Shown here piece after piece: positions 32,201-41,511 of a stretch of 41,594 nt of DNA (its first letter is position 1; each line of letters opens with the position of its first letter). Source of the DNA: Bimuria novae-zelandiae CBS 107.79 (Eukaryota; Ascomycota; Dothideomycetes; Pleosporales; Didymosphaeriaceae); contig ML976672.1 in the NCBI GenBank assembly GCA_010015655.1, positions 65,666 to 107,259 on the forward strand, written 5' to 3'. Made by a program: the position numbers and the translations under genes. The notes beneath the pieces are model-generated. The model saw nothing but the letters and a program-made list of their open reading frames with translations. It searched no databases and was not told the DNA's origin.

Positions 32201-32650
32201 CTATTAATGCGTAGGCTTTGCTTATAATGCACAGTTGCAGCGCTTAAATAATAGCTTTTTTTTTTTTTAGTTAATTGTGGGATTGTGCTTCCTTAACTAG
32301 GGTAGTCCTAAAATCACGTTGTAATTAGCTTCCTTAATAATGTCGAGGATAATCAATTCCTGGTGTCTATAGATCGTGAGGGTAGTTTCGATCTCGTATT
32401 TAATCGTTGCTTTGCCAGGCATTAGTTATCCATTCGCGACATGGATAGCATAGGGCATGGCCTTCTTGCGCTTATAGAGTCCTGCTCTATTAAGTGCTTT
32501 TTTTAACACATAACTTCCCTGTGCTCCTGAGTCTAGCATAGCTTTTATTCATGTTTCTTTAAGCTGTACTAGTAGCTTGATTAATACCTAACTATTTATA
32601 GTATTTAGTTCTCTGAAGGCGTCTTCCCTCCTGAGCCTAGGTCTAAAAAA
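29300..32650 (-). pseudogene. Gypsy-II pol: protease, RT, RNase H, integrase, chromodomain
   Basis: Minus-strand, in the -1 frame relative to gag. Protease active site D-S-G-A is intact at 32522-32533 (AMLDSGAQG). RT has a catalytic YIDDI at 31476-31490, where Ile replaces the Leu seen in Gypsy-I (CTC/CTA to ATA type). RNase H and integrase follow; the integrase region near 29864-30082 is closely similar to 16140-16340 of Gypsy-I on the opposite strand. A chromodomain lies at about 29330-29470 (EVKQILQHTD). Many RIP-type stops; no product possible. Confidence 0.85.
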
Positions 32651-34494
32651 GACGTCTTTTCTATAGGTGGCTTTATAGGATTAAAGTATCCTTCCTTCTT
32701 CTTCTCCTAAGGCTGCTACTAGGCCTTTTCTAGAAGAGCTTTACTGTCTTCTTTCTTTATTACTGTTTTAATCCTGAGGGTCGTAGTCCCTTTTAGTATG
32801 CGATTAAACCCATGCTTTTCTTTTTACTTTTTGTGTTCTTTATAATTAAGGTGTAAGCATGTTTACCACTTGTCAGATGCGTATTTTCTATTAACTAGTA
32901 GTAACATTACTTAGTTTAACGCTTAGTTAAGGTGTAGAAAGTATCGCGTTTTGCGTTTGTCCTAAAAGTAAACGTTATAATAGGTAATAGGGTAGTTAAA
33001 CCACTCCTATCTGCATTATTAATACGTTCGGGGAAAGTAACTATATTCCTTAGCTTAGTAATAAATGGTACATTAGTCTTCTCTGCAGAGGGTCTATCGT
33101 ATAGTCTTATGCGTAGGGTTACGGTGGTCCAGGTCGTACTGTAGTTTATAGTTCGGGCTTTCGTTTAGGTATTTCTTCTTAGGGTCTTCGTGGGCGTAGC
33201 GGTGGTCCGCCATTTCTCGTGCCGCTTTACTAACTAGGTCGGGTTAGTAAGCGTGAAAAAATGCTTCTGCGTAGTCTTATTATTCTATTGCCGTAAACCT
33301 AAAATCTCCTTCCCTTAGTTAGTGTTTTTCTAAGAAGTTAAAAACATTTGTTGTCTTGCTAGTAACAGGTTTGCTCTAGCTAGGGTAAGGTGTAGGAGAT
33401 TAAGGTATTAGTTTCTTCTCCTTTCCTTTATTATCCGAACTTTCGTGTGCATCCTTGTAGAGTTATAAGTTAGGTAATTCTAATCGTTCTAATTCTTCGT
33501 CGTGGATGTTAATCTGCTTAATAGCGTCTATTACCTGCTATTCTTCGTTGGTGGTTTCTTTTTTGTTAACGAATAGTACGTTTAACTCTCTAATGATCTT
33601 ATTCTTAGATCTGTAGTTCCTGGCAATGTGACCTAGTTTACTATATATAAAGTAAGTGCGTGTCTTGGTTTCTTAGCGTTGGGTTCTATCTGAGATGCGC
33701 TTGTTGTCTTTTGGCTAGTAAGGGCCTGTTCCTCTTCCTCTCTTTCTAATCATGACGTTGAGCTGCCCGTAGTAGATTCCTTCTATAGGCTATAGTCTAT
33801 AGTTGTCTTATTACTGTCTTGGTTAGTAGTTAGTCCTTGCAGGCAGTCCTGCATATCCTTAGGATTAGTTTTAGCGTAGGTTACGTTCTAGCTTGTACCA
33901 TGCTTCGTCGATTCAAATTGCTTCCTTAGATAGTTCTTTTAATATATTAGTCTTGGCTCTAGTGCGTAGGAGTTCCTTACGTATGGTCCTCTTTAGTCCT
34001 TTGCAATATATTATTATAAGGGTAGCGTCGTTCTAGTTAATTTAGTCTACATACTTGCGGAATTTAGAGTTGTATTCTACTGTAGAGCGTACCTGTCTAA
34101 GGCTTTAGATAGCTCGCTCGGCAATAGCTTCTTAGTTTATAACTCTAAAGTACTATTTAACTTTCTCGTAGAACTTATTGTAGTCTTCTATAATCTAGTT
34201 AGTTGCGTTATCGGTGTTGTTGTCTCTAGCCAGATATCGGTTAAGATAAGGTTGAATTTATTTTAAAGCATTTCCTTTTATAAAGGTTATAGCGAATATG
34301 GTCTTGTTAGCGTTATTTTAGTCCTTATCCTTTGTTCTGTGGAAGTAAAGGTTAAGCTACAAGATCTAAAGTTCCGTGTGCTTATAGTCTCTATAAAAGA
34401 AGTTAGGTTTACCGTAAGTGCCTCCCTTAATAGTCGTGATACTATCCTTAGGGGTACCTATAGGTATATTGGAAAGGTTGTCGTATCCGCTCAT
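32605..34494 (-). pseudogene. Gypsy-II gag, RIP-inactivated
   Basis: A 630-codon frame from ATG 34492-34494 (MSGYDNLSNIPIGTPKDS) to TAA 32605-32607, with many TAG/TAA inside. The zinc knuckle at about 33610-33650 has decayed: YFIYSKLGHIARNY, with Cys positions turned to Tyr. The long post-knuckle tail and the ending SFLDLG...TPSEN match Gypsy-I gag (SFLDLG...TPLRN). Capsid/nucleocapsid role as in other Ty3/gypsy elements. There is no net indel over 1.9 kb, so decay is by point mutation only. Confidence 0.85.
32644..32650 (-). promoter_or_regulatory. Candidate -1 ribosomal frameshift site (T_TTT_TTA)
   Basis: Minus strand. In the gag frame (616 codons from its ATG) the codons read TCT TTT TTA. 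Gag stops 37 nt later, and the -1 frame leads on to AFRELN and the DSGA protease. Same heptamer, register and spacing to the gag stop as in Gypsy-I. Confidence 0.7.
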
Positions 34495-34511
34495 GTTAAG
34501 GGTGTTTAAGA

Positions 34512-34986
34512 TGTTAAGTCTAACAGGGTAGCTAATCCCTAAGTAGCTAAGGTTAGTTCTTAGGTAGGAGCAGTAGTAATAAGATAAGGGGTCTTAATAG
34601 CTTACGCGTATTAAAGGGGTGTTAGTATTAAAGGTGTGTATAGCATAATTAAATTAACAAGATTGCTTATTTAGATCTAAACAATAGATTAATAAATAAG
34701 TTAAATACAAAGTGGAAGAGTCTATCCTTATATTCCTATATACTTAACATGCTTAACTTGCTTACTTCGAGCATGTTAAGCGTAGCCTTAGCTTTCTGCA
34801 TATGCTTGACTTGCTCGCTTCGAGTATGTTAAGCGTAGTCTTGGCTTTCTGCACATGCTTGACTTGCTCGCTTCGAGCGCTTTGAGTAGTTACGTGGTCT
34901 GCCCATTGCTGTGCCACCATTGGCTCCCATAAGACCTTGGTCGTCTCGGAATGTTAGCCTGGTGATGCTAAATACAGATCCTAACA
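34512..34986 (-). repeat. Gypsy-II 5' LTR
   Basis: 475 bp, ends intact (TGTTA...TAACA). The three 53-bp U3 units with palindromic GCTCGCTTCGAGC cores lie at about 34747-34891. It shares its R-U5-side sequence with the Gypsy-I and solo LTRs. Confidence 0.93.
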
Positions 34987-34991
34987 AATTC

Positions 34992-35779
34992 CTCTTAATT
35001 AAAGCTCTTTAATTATGTAAGTAGTAGCGTGCCCAGGAGCGCTATCTTGCATAAATTAAAGATATAGATTAAGGCGTAGCTATTTGTAAACGAAAGGTAT
35101 AACTCTCTTATAATAGCTTTCCTTATTAATACTCTTCTATTCCTTTTTTTTAGAACACTGACGGCCCCTTCGTCGTACCTAAGAAGTAACCCTAGAACAT
35201 CTAGCCACGCTTCTTACGTAGTTTCTTAACGACACAGAAGGGAACTAATTCCTCTTTAGGGCGCCTAGTAACCTACTTCTTACAATGCTAGTTACTAGTT
35301 ACCTAAGTTTTGTTGCTCTAGAGGATTGTATACTACTGCTAGGGAGACTAATTAGCGTGAGCTTTTGCCCACGCAAGGCGTAGCTGACGATTCTTTTTAG
35401 TAAAAGGAGGCTTAGCAAGAGTAACGCGGCGAGTATACCCCTTACTTTATAAAGTATTCTAAATTACGTATTTACTAACGCCCTAGTAAGTAAAGGGACC
35501 CTCTATAAGGCGTAGGAAACTTATTTACCTTCCCTCTTAAGAGGATTTAACAAATTCTTTAAGCTAGTCTACTTATTTATTTATAAGGGAGGGTAGATAA
35601 CTAGTGCGCTTCTTTAACATAACACGTGCGCTAGTAATTACGCAGGCAACTTATCTTTCTAAGACCTTAAGAAGGTTAGTAATAAATAGGTAAGTGTGCC
35701 TAGCTAGACGCAAGGTGCGTATCTAGAGGCGTTAGTCGCAAGTGAGGTATTGACGAGTTAGTGTTGATGGGGGAGACAT
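34992..35779 (-). pseudogene. Tc1-B transposase, N-terminal and catalytic part
   Basis: Starts at ATG 35777-35779 (MSPPSTLTRQYLTCD) and runs on the minus strand to the Gypsy-II target site. The beginning resembles the helix-turn-helix start of fungal Tc1-like transposases. Near the break, MQDSAPGHATTYIIKEL is the second-Asp motif (normally D-x-A-P-x-H). The frame rejoins at 28222 in frame (..LRGI + YPIF). Stops are TAG/TAA. Inactive. Confidence 0.85.
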
Positions 35780-35941
35780 TGTGGTGATGTTGTGGTGGAT
35801 AGCACACGATAGAGGTACAAGCATTATCATATAAATTACATAGAGCTAATGGTATTTCTGTTTAGTGGCGTCCGTTTTGTATCGAGTCAGGCATCCCTGC
35901 TGTGCGCGGGCCACTCACCTCACTTTTGCCTGATACCACAG

Positions 35942-35979
35942 TAAAGTAATTAACAAAATGTATAGAAATGTAATTACTA
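35942..35979 (+). other. Fot3 3' untranslated fragment between Tc1-B and piggyBac
   Basis: 38 bp starting with the TA that completes the Fot3 stop. AATTACTATA...AAAT is similar to the corresponding tail of Fot2 (on the minus strand just after its stop), which supports continuity of Fot3 across both insertions. Confidence 0.7.
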
Positions 35980-38285
35980 TCCCCCGCACCGTCAAAATCG
36001 CACACCCACGAACTACCTGGTGAGCGCCAATCAGAGCGTTGCTTAGCTCAACTCTAGAGAGCTATCGTAATAATAGTAGAATAATAATTTAAGCTTCGAA
36101 TCCCGCACAAAACGCGTTTTTCTTTTTATAATTAATAATGCACGGTGCTATATAAGATTCTAATTTAGTGCACTACACTAAATATACGAAACCCTGCGGC
36201 CTAAGGCCTTAATTGCCAACTACTCCACTAGCTGCCTGGCAGCCTCTCTCTATATACAACGACGACGTCGGCAGCGCCCACCTGCCTACTGGTATAAATG
36301 CCACTGATCCTTTTGCCTTGTTTAGTCTCTTTTTTGACGCCGCACAGCTCGAAAAGCTAGCCCTACATACGAACCAACACGCAGAGCAAGTACGAGCTGA
36401 GGATGCCGCCCAGGGCAGGCCACACGCCCGGGCGTGGAAACCGACGTCGAAAACTGAGCTCTACACCTACTTGGCCATCCTTATGTATATGGGCGTACAC
36501 CGGGAGCCTACAATCGAGGAGTACTGGGGGAAGCTACACAAAAACGCGCCTACTCACTCCATCAACAACTACATGGCCTGTACGCGCTGGCAGCAGCTCA
36601 ATCGCTACATGTACTGTACAGAAGCTCCGCAGTCGTTCAAATCGCCATTTAGGCGCGTATAGGATCTCTCTAAGCACCTACGCTCGACATCCTCTACTGT
36701 TTAGCACGCTGGTAAGCACCTCTGCGTTAATAAAGCTATTACTAAGTTTACTAGGCGCGCTAGCAAAACTATTATTATTAAGTTAAAGCTAACGCTTAAG
36801 GACTTTAAAATTTAGTGCTTAGCGTTTGTCGGCGTCGTACTTAACTAGCTTTTCTACGTAAAAGGCGCTACTTAAGGTCTTATTAATCTCGACGTCGACA
36901 TCCTTAAGATAGCTAAATTTACGCCTATTAAAGCCGTGCCTCTTACTCTTGTCCTTGCCTAAGGCCCCGATGGCTAGCGCTTATTCCCCCCGGGGCGCTA
37001 CATCCTCTAGATGGACAATCTCTTCACGATAATCTCGCTACTCGAATACCTAAGGGAGTAAGGCGTTGGCGGCGCTGGGACGGTGCGCACCACCAGAACA
37101 GCCACCAAGGAGAGGTGGGAGACCGGGGTTACACACAAGAGTTTAGCTAGTGGTGCTGGGTCTCTATCCTCGCGCAGGGCAGGGCCGCTAAAAGAGTAAT
37201 TTAATAGTAATTTAATAAAGCTTAAGACGTAATTTACGCCTATAGCGCGATAAGAAGAGGCGTTCTTTAAGGTCTCTAGTAATAACACTATACTAAAGAT
37301 GGCCTGGCGGGATGCCTAGGTGGTCCTTTTTGCCAGTACTATCGCTGACGGTAAGTTTGAGGATGTCCCTACCAAGCTAAAACCTACTAACGATAGTCGC
37401 CACCTAGGATTACAAGTTATTTAAAGCCTACGCTATTACCCTGCTAACGCCGCTATAAATAAGAAGCTGTATAAGGAGGCCTTTAGTAGTAAGAAAATTA
37501 AGTAGTTAGGTATTCCTAAGCTCGTTAATAGCTATAATTACTACAAAAGTAAAGTAGATCGATTTAACCAGCTCTACGAGCCTTACTTAACGTAGTAAGT
37601 ACGCTAACGCACCTAGATACCGCTCTTCTACTTCTTTATTAATTTAGCTCTTAATAACGCGTATAGGCTCTTGTCTTACTTATTAGCGTATAAGGTAAAA
37701 CGTAGTAGGCACAAATACTTTATATATAAGCTAATTAAGTAGCTTTTTAAGCGCGGGGCTAGGCTTTCTAATAGATTATTAAAGCGCCGGAGACTTAACG
37801 ACGTTAAGGCTAATAATAAGAGCCTATACAGCGCGCTAGTTAAGCTATACGCCTAGGCGAAGCCCTGTATTACCTACTTAGAAAATAGGCGTAAAAGTAA
37901 CGGCGCGTGGCCTGCTAGGGTGCCTCTCTTAGTAACTATAGGTAATAGCTGTTGACGAGTTTTGACGCCTCGAATAACCTACAGCTGTAGGCTCTGTAGA
38001 CTGCCTTTGTGTAGGCCTAAGCTACGCCCTAAGTGCTGAAACGAGCACCTGCACCGCGTAGGGACTATTAAATTAGTTAATACTAGTATAAGCTTAATAA
38101 TTAAGTAATATACTATAATTAACTTAATTACTATTAATTATAGCTACAAATGAGGCGCCCTACGAGAATCCCTATTAAATTTCACTTAGAGCTATTAGTT
38201 TTGGTGTTTAACGCTATCGCCGATATCCATCCAATTGGTTAACACAAGGTGGTCCGTGGGTGTGCGATTTTAACGGTGCGGGGGA
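35980..38285 (+). mobile_element. piggyBac-like transposon with TCCCCCGCACC termini
   Basis: 2306 bp between inverted termini TCCCCCGCACCGTCAAAATC (left) and the matching reverse complement at 38266-38285, one mismatch in the first 20. The inverted repeat continues to about 30 bp (CACACCCACG). Flanked by TA on both sides (35978-35979, 38286-38287). Removing it restores a Fot3 tail similar to that of Fot2. The left 680 bp is unmutated, the rest RIP-mutated. Confidence 0.88.
36213..38110 (+). pseudogene. piggyBac-type transposase (DDE_Tnp_1_7 family)
   Basis: The intact segment 36213-36662 (150 codons) begins after a stop with TTG, so the natural ATG is lost or lies elsewhere. It shows the N-terminal half of PGBD4-type proteins: FSLFFDAAQLEKLALHTNQ and ELYTYLAILMYMGVHREPTI, then EEYWGKL. 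The following 1.4 kb is RIP-mutated but still reads DNLFTIISLLEYLRE (near one catalytic Asp), VDRFNQLYEPYLT and PLFYFFINLALNNAYRLL, hallmark C-terminal motifs. A Cys/His-rich end (CRLCRLPLCRPKLRPKC) at about 37985 corresponds to the usual C-terminal zinc finger. A seamless cut-and-paste transposase by family, inactive here. Unlike most of the family, the flanks show TA, not TTAA. Confidence 0.85.
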
Positions 38286-38486
38286 TATAAATTGCTAGGA
38301 AAGAAGCATTTTGGCCCATTATTGGCCGGTTGGGCTAGTTGGCCGGTTGAGCTAGTTGGCCGATTGAGCTAGTTGACCGATTAAGCTAGTTGGCCGATTG
38401 AGCTAGTTGGCTGATTGAGCTTGTAGGGCCGTGCGAAGCACGGCCTTTTTCGCAGAAAACCTGGAACAACCGCTAGGGGCCGAGTA
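38286..38486 (+). repeat. Right terminus of Fot3 with six 17-bp units and hairpin
   Basis: Six tandem units of GTTGGCCGATTGAGCTA type fill 38321-38422 exactly. A hairpin GGCCGTGC-GAA-GCACGGCC (38427-38445) followed by T5, and the terminus CCGCTAGGGGCCGAG next to TA (38485-38486). The hairpin arms and terminus are those of Fot2; the tandem repeat is expanded compared with Fot2. Confidence 0.85.
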
Positions 38487-38493
38487 ATGCGCG

Positions 38494-38913
38494 TGTTAAG
38501 ATCCGATCTTACAGGCACTTGGCTAGGCTCCAGAGCGCCTATGGTCTTATGGTGACCAATGGAGGTATAGTACCTGGAGGTCACGTGACTGCTCGCTGCG
38601 CTCGACACGAGCAGACGCAGAAGCCAAGACCTCTGCTCGCTGCGCTCGACTCGAGCATGTCGAGCAGGACAAGTATATAGGAACGCAAGAAGGAGTCTCT
38701 CTTCTACTTGTGTTTAACCTGTTTATTAATCTATCGTTTAGATCTGAATAAGCAACCTTGTTGATTTGATTGTGCTGTACACACCTTCGATACTAACGCC
38801 CTTAGTGACAAGGCGCAAGCTATCACTACAACCCTTTCCCGTCCTACCAGTACTCCTGCCCGAGAACCAACCTTAGCCCCTTAGAGAATAGCTACCTCTT
38901 TGGGATCTTAACA
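38494..38913 (+). repeat. Solo LTR of a Gypsy-I/II-related element
   Basis: 420 bp, TGTTAAGATCC...TCTTAACA, flanked by GCGCG (38489-38493 and 38914-38918). U3 contains CACGTG (38582-38587) and two TGCTCGCTGCGCTCGAC blocks that can pair with nearby CGAGCA motifs. The last about 200 bp is almost the same as in the Gypsy-I LTRs. Not RIP-mutated. Formed presumably by recombination between the two LTRs of a full element. Confidence 0.93.
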
Positions 38914-38918
38914 GCGCG

Positions 38919-39290
38919 TTCTATACTATCGCGTATAGTATAGATTTTGGTAGGGTCTTGGTAGAGTGTCTAGCTCGCTTGTAAGGTACGTTACCTTTAT
39001 AGCATTTATCTATATATGTTCTTTAACTTTATATGCTGCCTTGACGCTTTAGTTTATAATTATATTAAAATCTCTTTGCCTTATATTAGGTAGAAGTAAT
39101 TAAATTAAATATAAGGGACTAGGTACTTAAGGAGCTAAAGGTACTAAAGGAATATTTATAAATTTAATAAAGGGTTTAAAGTTAGGCTTTAGGTCCTAAA
39201 ATTATACATCGGGAGGTCGAATAACAGAGGGTCTAGGACCCGAGGCAACGTTAGGGCGTAGCCCATTACACTGAATATGTTTAATATTAC
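38919..39290. other. AT-rich RIP-type stretch, unidentified
   Basis: About 370 bp rich in TA and TAG/TAA in every frame. No coding motif or terminus recognised. An almost palindromic CTATACTATCGCGTATAGTATAG lies at 38923-38945. Probably the edge of another decayed element. Confidence 0.4.
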
Positions 39291-40124
39291 TAACTGCGCC
39301 AGCGGCCTAAGCGCTCTCGTTTTCTATAGAATAGATGTACTTATAACGCTTCTTACTTTAATTCTGCATTTTCAATGTATACATAATATTAGTAAGCAAG
39401 TGAGCTGGCGCAGCCGGTAAAGTCGGATATCTAGGGGAGCAATGTGCCCGCACCTTACCTACGCTGTTTATCGTTAGAAGCTTGCATCTGATTCGCACGA
39501 TGCGAACTCGCTGGTTTCGCTTCTATACATCATTTTGTGCAGTTGTCCAAATTCCTGGCATTGACGTTTGAAATGTACTATAGGTATGCAAGTAGTGGAC
39601 AATGTCTGAACAACCAGGGACACATTAAGAAGATTCCAGCCGCTGCAAAGTATCTTAACTTATACCCTGCTATATGTTTCCCCTGAAAGAGTCTTTCAAC
39701 AGATCTGGAGAGTGCTTCCATGCGTCAGTTGGCAGACGCAAATTCCCGACATAGAAGGAAATTTGGCGGCTGAAGTATAGTTGCACGATCGCGTCAAACG
39801 ATGCGATACCCGGAGCATGGTAATCGCTCACGTGAAGCCTCAATCGAGAGTTTATCTTATACATTTAGTCTATTCGAGTGACGGAAATCTGTGTATGCGC
39901 TGCGAATGCTCTAGTACAAACGTAGTCAATACGACGACGAAAAAAAAAAAAAAACGCTATGCCCAGAACGTGGGGACTGATATACCTGCAAGACATAAGA
40001 ACTCAAAACCATTGATGAAAAGAAAATACCTTGAACAGCGTCTACGAGGACTTACTTCCTTCCCCTCAAATATGCACAACTGAAGCCAGCCCATACATTT
40101 CCTCTGCCCACGCCTTCTCTCCTA
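39291..40124. other. Transition to unique, GC-balanced DNA
   Basis: The RIP signature fades over 39290-39400 and is absent further right. No gene recognised. A tRNA-like patch lies near 39405-39520 (A-box-like TGGCGCAGCCGG), and a run of 14 A at 39941-39954. The last part would hold the 3' untranslated region of the RTA1-family gene. Confidence 0.5.
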
Positions 40125-41092
40125 TTACCACGGCCCACCCGGGACCTCGCGTCCCTCCTTCGGCCGGACCATCTCGATATCGCTCGCGTCCCTCGAATGT
40201 GTCCCCTTCTCGGCTGTAATTCGCTGGTGATACAACTGCGTCACCTCGCTCGGATGGATGTAATTAAACACCAGCAGGACGCCCAGCATCAGCACTCCAT
40301 CGAAGATGTACAAGAAAACCTCGTGTCTGAGCAAATACCCTGCATTACCTCCAATGTACTCGATAACACGGAAGATGCTTCGCACAAGGATGAGTCCGCT
40401 CGACACATAAAGCGCAACAAGGTGTCGCTTCCAGGGCAGTTCGTCCAAATTCACAGCTGTAGATATGGTCCCGTACTTGTGCAGGCGCAAGTGGAAAATT
40501 GCGGCGACGGTGACGAAGAAGCCGAAGAATGTGAGCTGGATGAAGAGACCGACTATGATGAGTTTTTCGCCCGTCTTCATGCTGCTCGTGCTCCCGGACG
40601 CTTGGATCCCGGCGCCGCCGCTCTGCACCAGGAACGAGAGAACGTCGCCCGCCACGAATATTTTAGTGAGCCATTTTTGCCTGATTAAGCTGTGTTTTTC
40701 GCCGTCTGTGAGGAGAATGATGCGCCCGAGGATAATGTAGATGGAGGCGGCGAAGAGCGCGGGCGCGACAAGCAGAAGTAGCGACTGCATGATGAAGGGC
40801 CCAAGTTTCCATTGATCGAAGTGGGATTGGGCGCGGCCAATGTAGCCTACGAACTCGACTGTGTAGCTCATGTTAGTTGGATTGCGAGTTAGAAGAGGAG
40901 GTAAACCGTACAAGCGCCGCCGACGGCGAGTGGTATGAAATACCATGTTCGTTTCCGGCCGATCTGGAAGATGTGGTAAAATGTTGACAGAGCGAATAGC
41001 ACAACGAAGATAATTGCTGCGGGTAAAGAAGGATTGTAACGGTAGAGGATGAATCGATTAGGGTTGTTGATGTTAGGATGATCTCCAGCCAT
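40125..41092 (-). CDS. RTA1-family seven-transmembrane protein (lipid-translocating exporter family), two exons
   Basis: 304 residues: exon 1 at 40912-41092, exon 2 at 40125-40858, joined across a 53-nt intron. Splicing restores GGAFEFVGYIGRA, the conserved family signature in membrane segment 2. Seven hydrophobic segments at about residues 23-43, 50-67, 80-104, 123-145, 159-182, 206-222 and 243-261. Family motifs seen: LYRYNPSLPAAIIF at the start, LLLLVAPALFAASIY, GDVLSFLVQSGG, and near the end GYLLRHEVFLYIFD and the closing NYIHPS. A polar tail of about 40 residues lies in the cytosol by inference. The family includes yeast RTA1, RTM1, PUG1 and RSB1, linked to stress or drug tolerance and sphingoid-base release; the substrate cannot be told here. 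Length and motifs are complete and there is no RIP damage, so it is probably functional. It sits about 0.8 kb from the transposon block. Confidence 0.93.
40859..40911 (-). other. 53-nt spliceosomal intron in the RTA1-family gene
   Basis: Minus strand: donor GTACGG, branch-like CCAACTAACATG, acceptor CTACACAG. Without removal the frame hits a TAA after YLLF. With removal the family-typical GGAFEFVGYIGRA appears. Size is typical for filamentous ascomycetes. Confidence 0.9.
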
Positions 41093-41511
41093 GATTCCGG
41101 CGGTCCTAGGTGTATGTATTTTTATTTTTATTTTTCAAGGGCGTTGCGAACTGCGGAAGAAAAGGTAAACGGCAAAGGAAATGGTTGTACTTAAATGCTG
41201 ACAGTCTCCTTTTACTGTCGCAAAGCGACGACCGAAGCAACCCTCCGCCCAGACCCTCGCCTGTACGTGTACGCGTATAGCCGCGTATATTCGTTCCCTC
41301 GCCTTGGCGAACGTACTTTGGGTGCTTCAATTGGTCCGTCGTATCGCCTTGCCGTCCTCCGATTGGTTGCGAGTTGCGGAGGTTTTTCATTGGCCCGCAG
41401 CCGAGGAGGCTGACGCGTGCCTTTGTGGAGTTCAAAATGTGTTGCACCAGAGTTTGCGCAATCTACCGTGTCTTGGCAGGCGATGCACGCGCCCTAATAA
41501 GCTCGGCCATA
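41093..41511 (-). promoter_or_regulatory. Upstream region of the RTA1-family gene with three CCAAT boxes
   Basis: On the gene's strand, CCAAT pentamers lie at 41330-41334, 41362-41366 and 41389-41393, that is 238-301 bp before the ATG, close together as in CCAAT-binding-complex promoters. An A/T-rich leader (AAAAATAAAAATAAAAATAC) precedes the start codon by about 30 bp. No convincing TATA box. No other gene recognised here. Confidence 0.55.

Larger units (their letters stand above)
28223..34986 (-). mobile_element. Gypsy-II: complete but RIP-killed Ty3/gypsy retrotransposon
   Basis: 6764 bp, minus orientation, LTRs of 475 bp each at both ends, target duplications AATTC (28218-28222 and 34987-34991). 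Primer-binding region TCTTAAACACCC next to the 5' LTR, as in Gypsy-I. Purine tract AGAGAGAGGGGATAA next to the 3' LTR. It is a sister lineage of Gypsy-I: same gag length, same frameshift heptamer, similar integrase. Inserted in the Tc1-B transposase gene. Confidence 0.95.
27855..35941 (-). mobile_element. Tc1-B: Tc1/mariner-like transposon, interrupted by Gypsy-II
   Basis: Inverted termini of about 45 bp: CTGTGGTATTAGGCAAAAGT at the left and, in reverse complement, CTGTGGTATCAGGCAAAAGT at the right. Flanked by TA at 27853-27854 and 35942-35943. Without Gypsy-II it is about 1.31 kb, the usual size. The termini are unmutated while the inside is RIP-degraded. It lies exactly in the stop codon of Fot3. 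Confidence 0.93.

Noticed and set aside
34747..34891. Regularly spaced palindromic repeats considered as a CRISPR-like array
   Set aside because: They are tandem units in an LTR without unique spacers, repeated in the partner LTR, in a eukaryotic genome.
36213..36662. The piggyBac N-terminal segment as an intact small gene
   Set aside because: It has no ATG start and runs straight into RIP-mutated codons of the same transposase, so it is a piece of a pseudogene.
38427..38450. GC hairpin followed by TTTTT, looking like a bacterial intrinsic terminator
   Set aside because: The window is eukaryotic and the hairpin is part of the inverted termini of pogo elements, present in both Fot2 ends.
38381..38608. 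Minus-strand 75-codon frame
   Set aside because: Runs across the border of the Fot3 terminus and the solo LTR; a chance frame.
39941..39954. Run of 14 A as a possible retroposon tail
   Set aside because: No upstream LINE or SINE body and no target duplication recognised around it.
40197..40688. A 163-codon plus-strand frame, acidic, opposite the RTA1-family gene
   Set aside because: It is the mirror of a well-supported membrane-protein gene; its acidic composition follows from the hydrophobic codons on the other strand, and it has no family resemblance.
41106..41447. Minus-strand 113-codon frame upstream of the RTA1-family gene
   Set aside because: Low-complexity, no motif, overlaps the CCAAT-box region; taken as promoter and leader.
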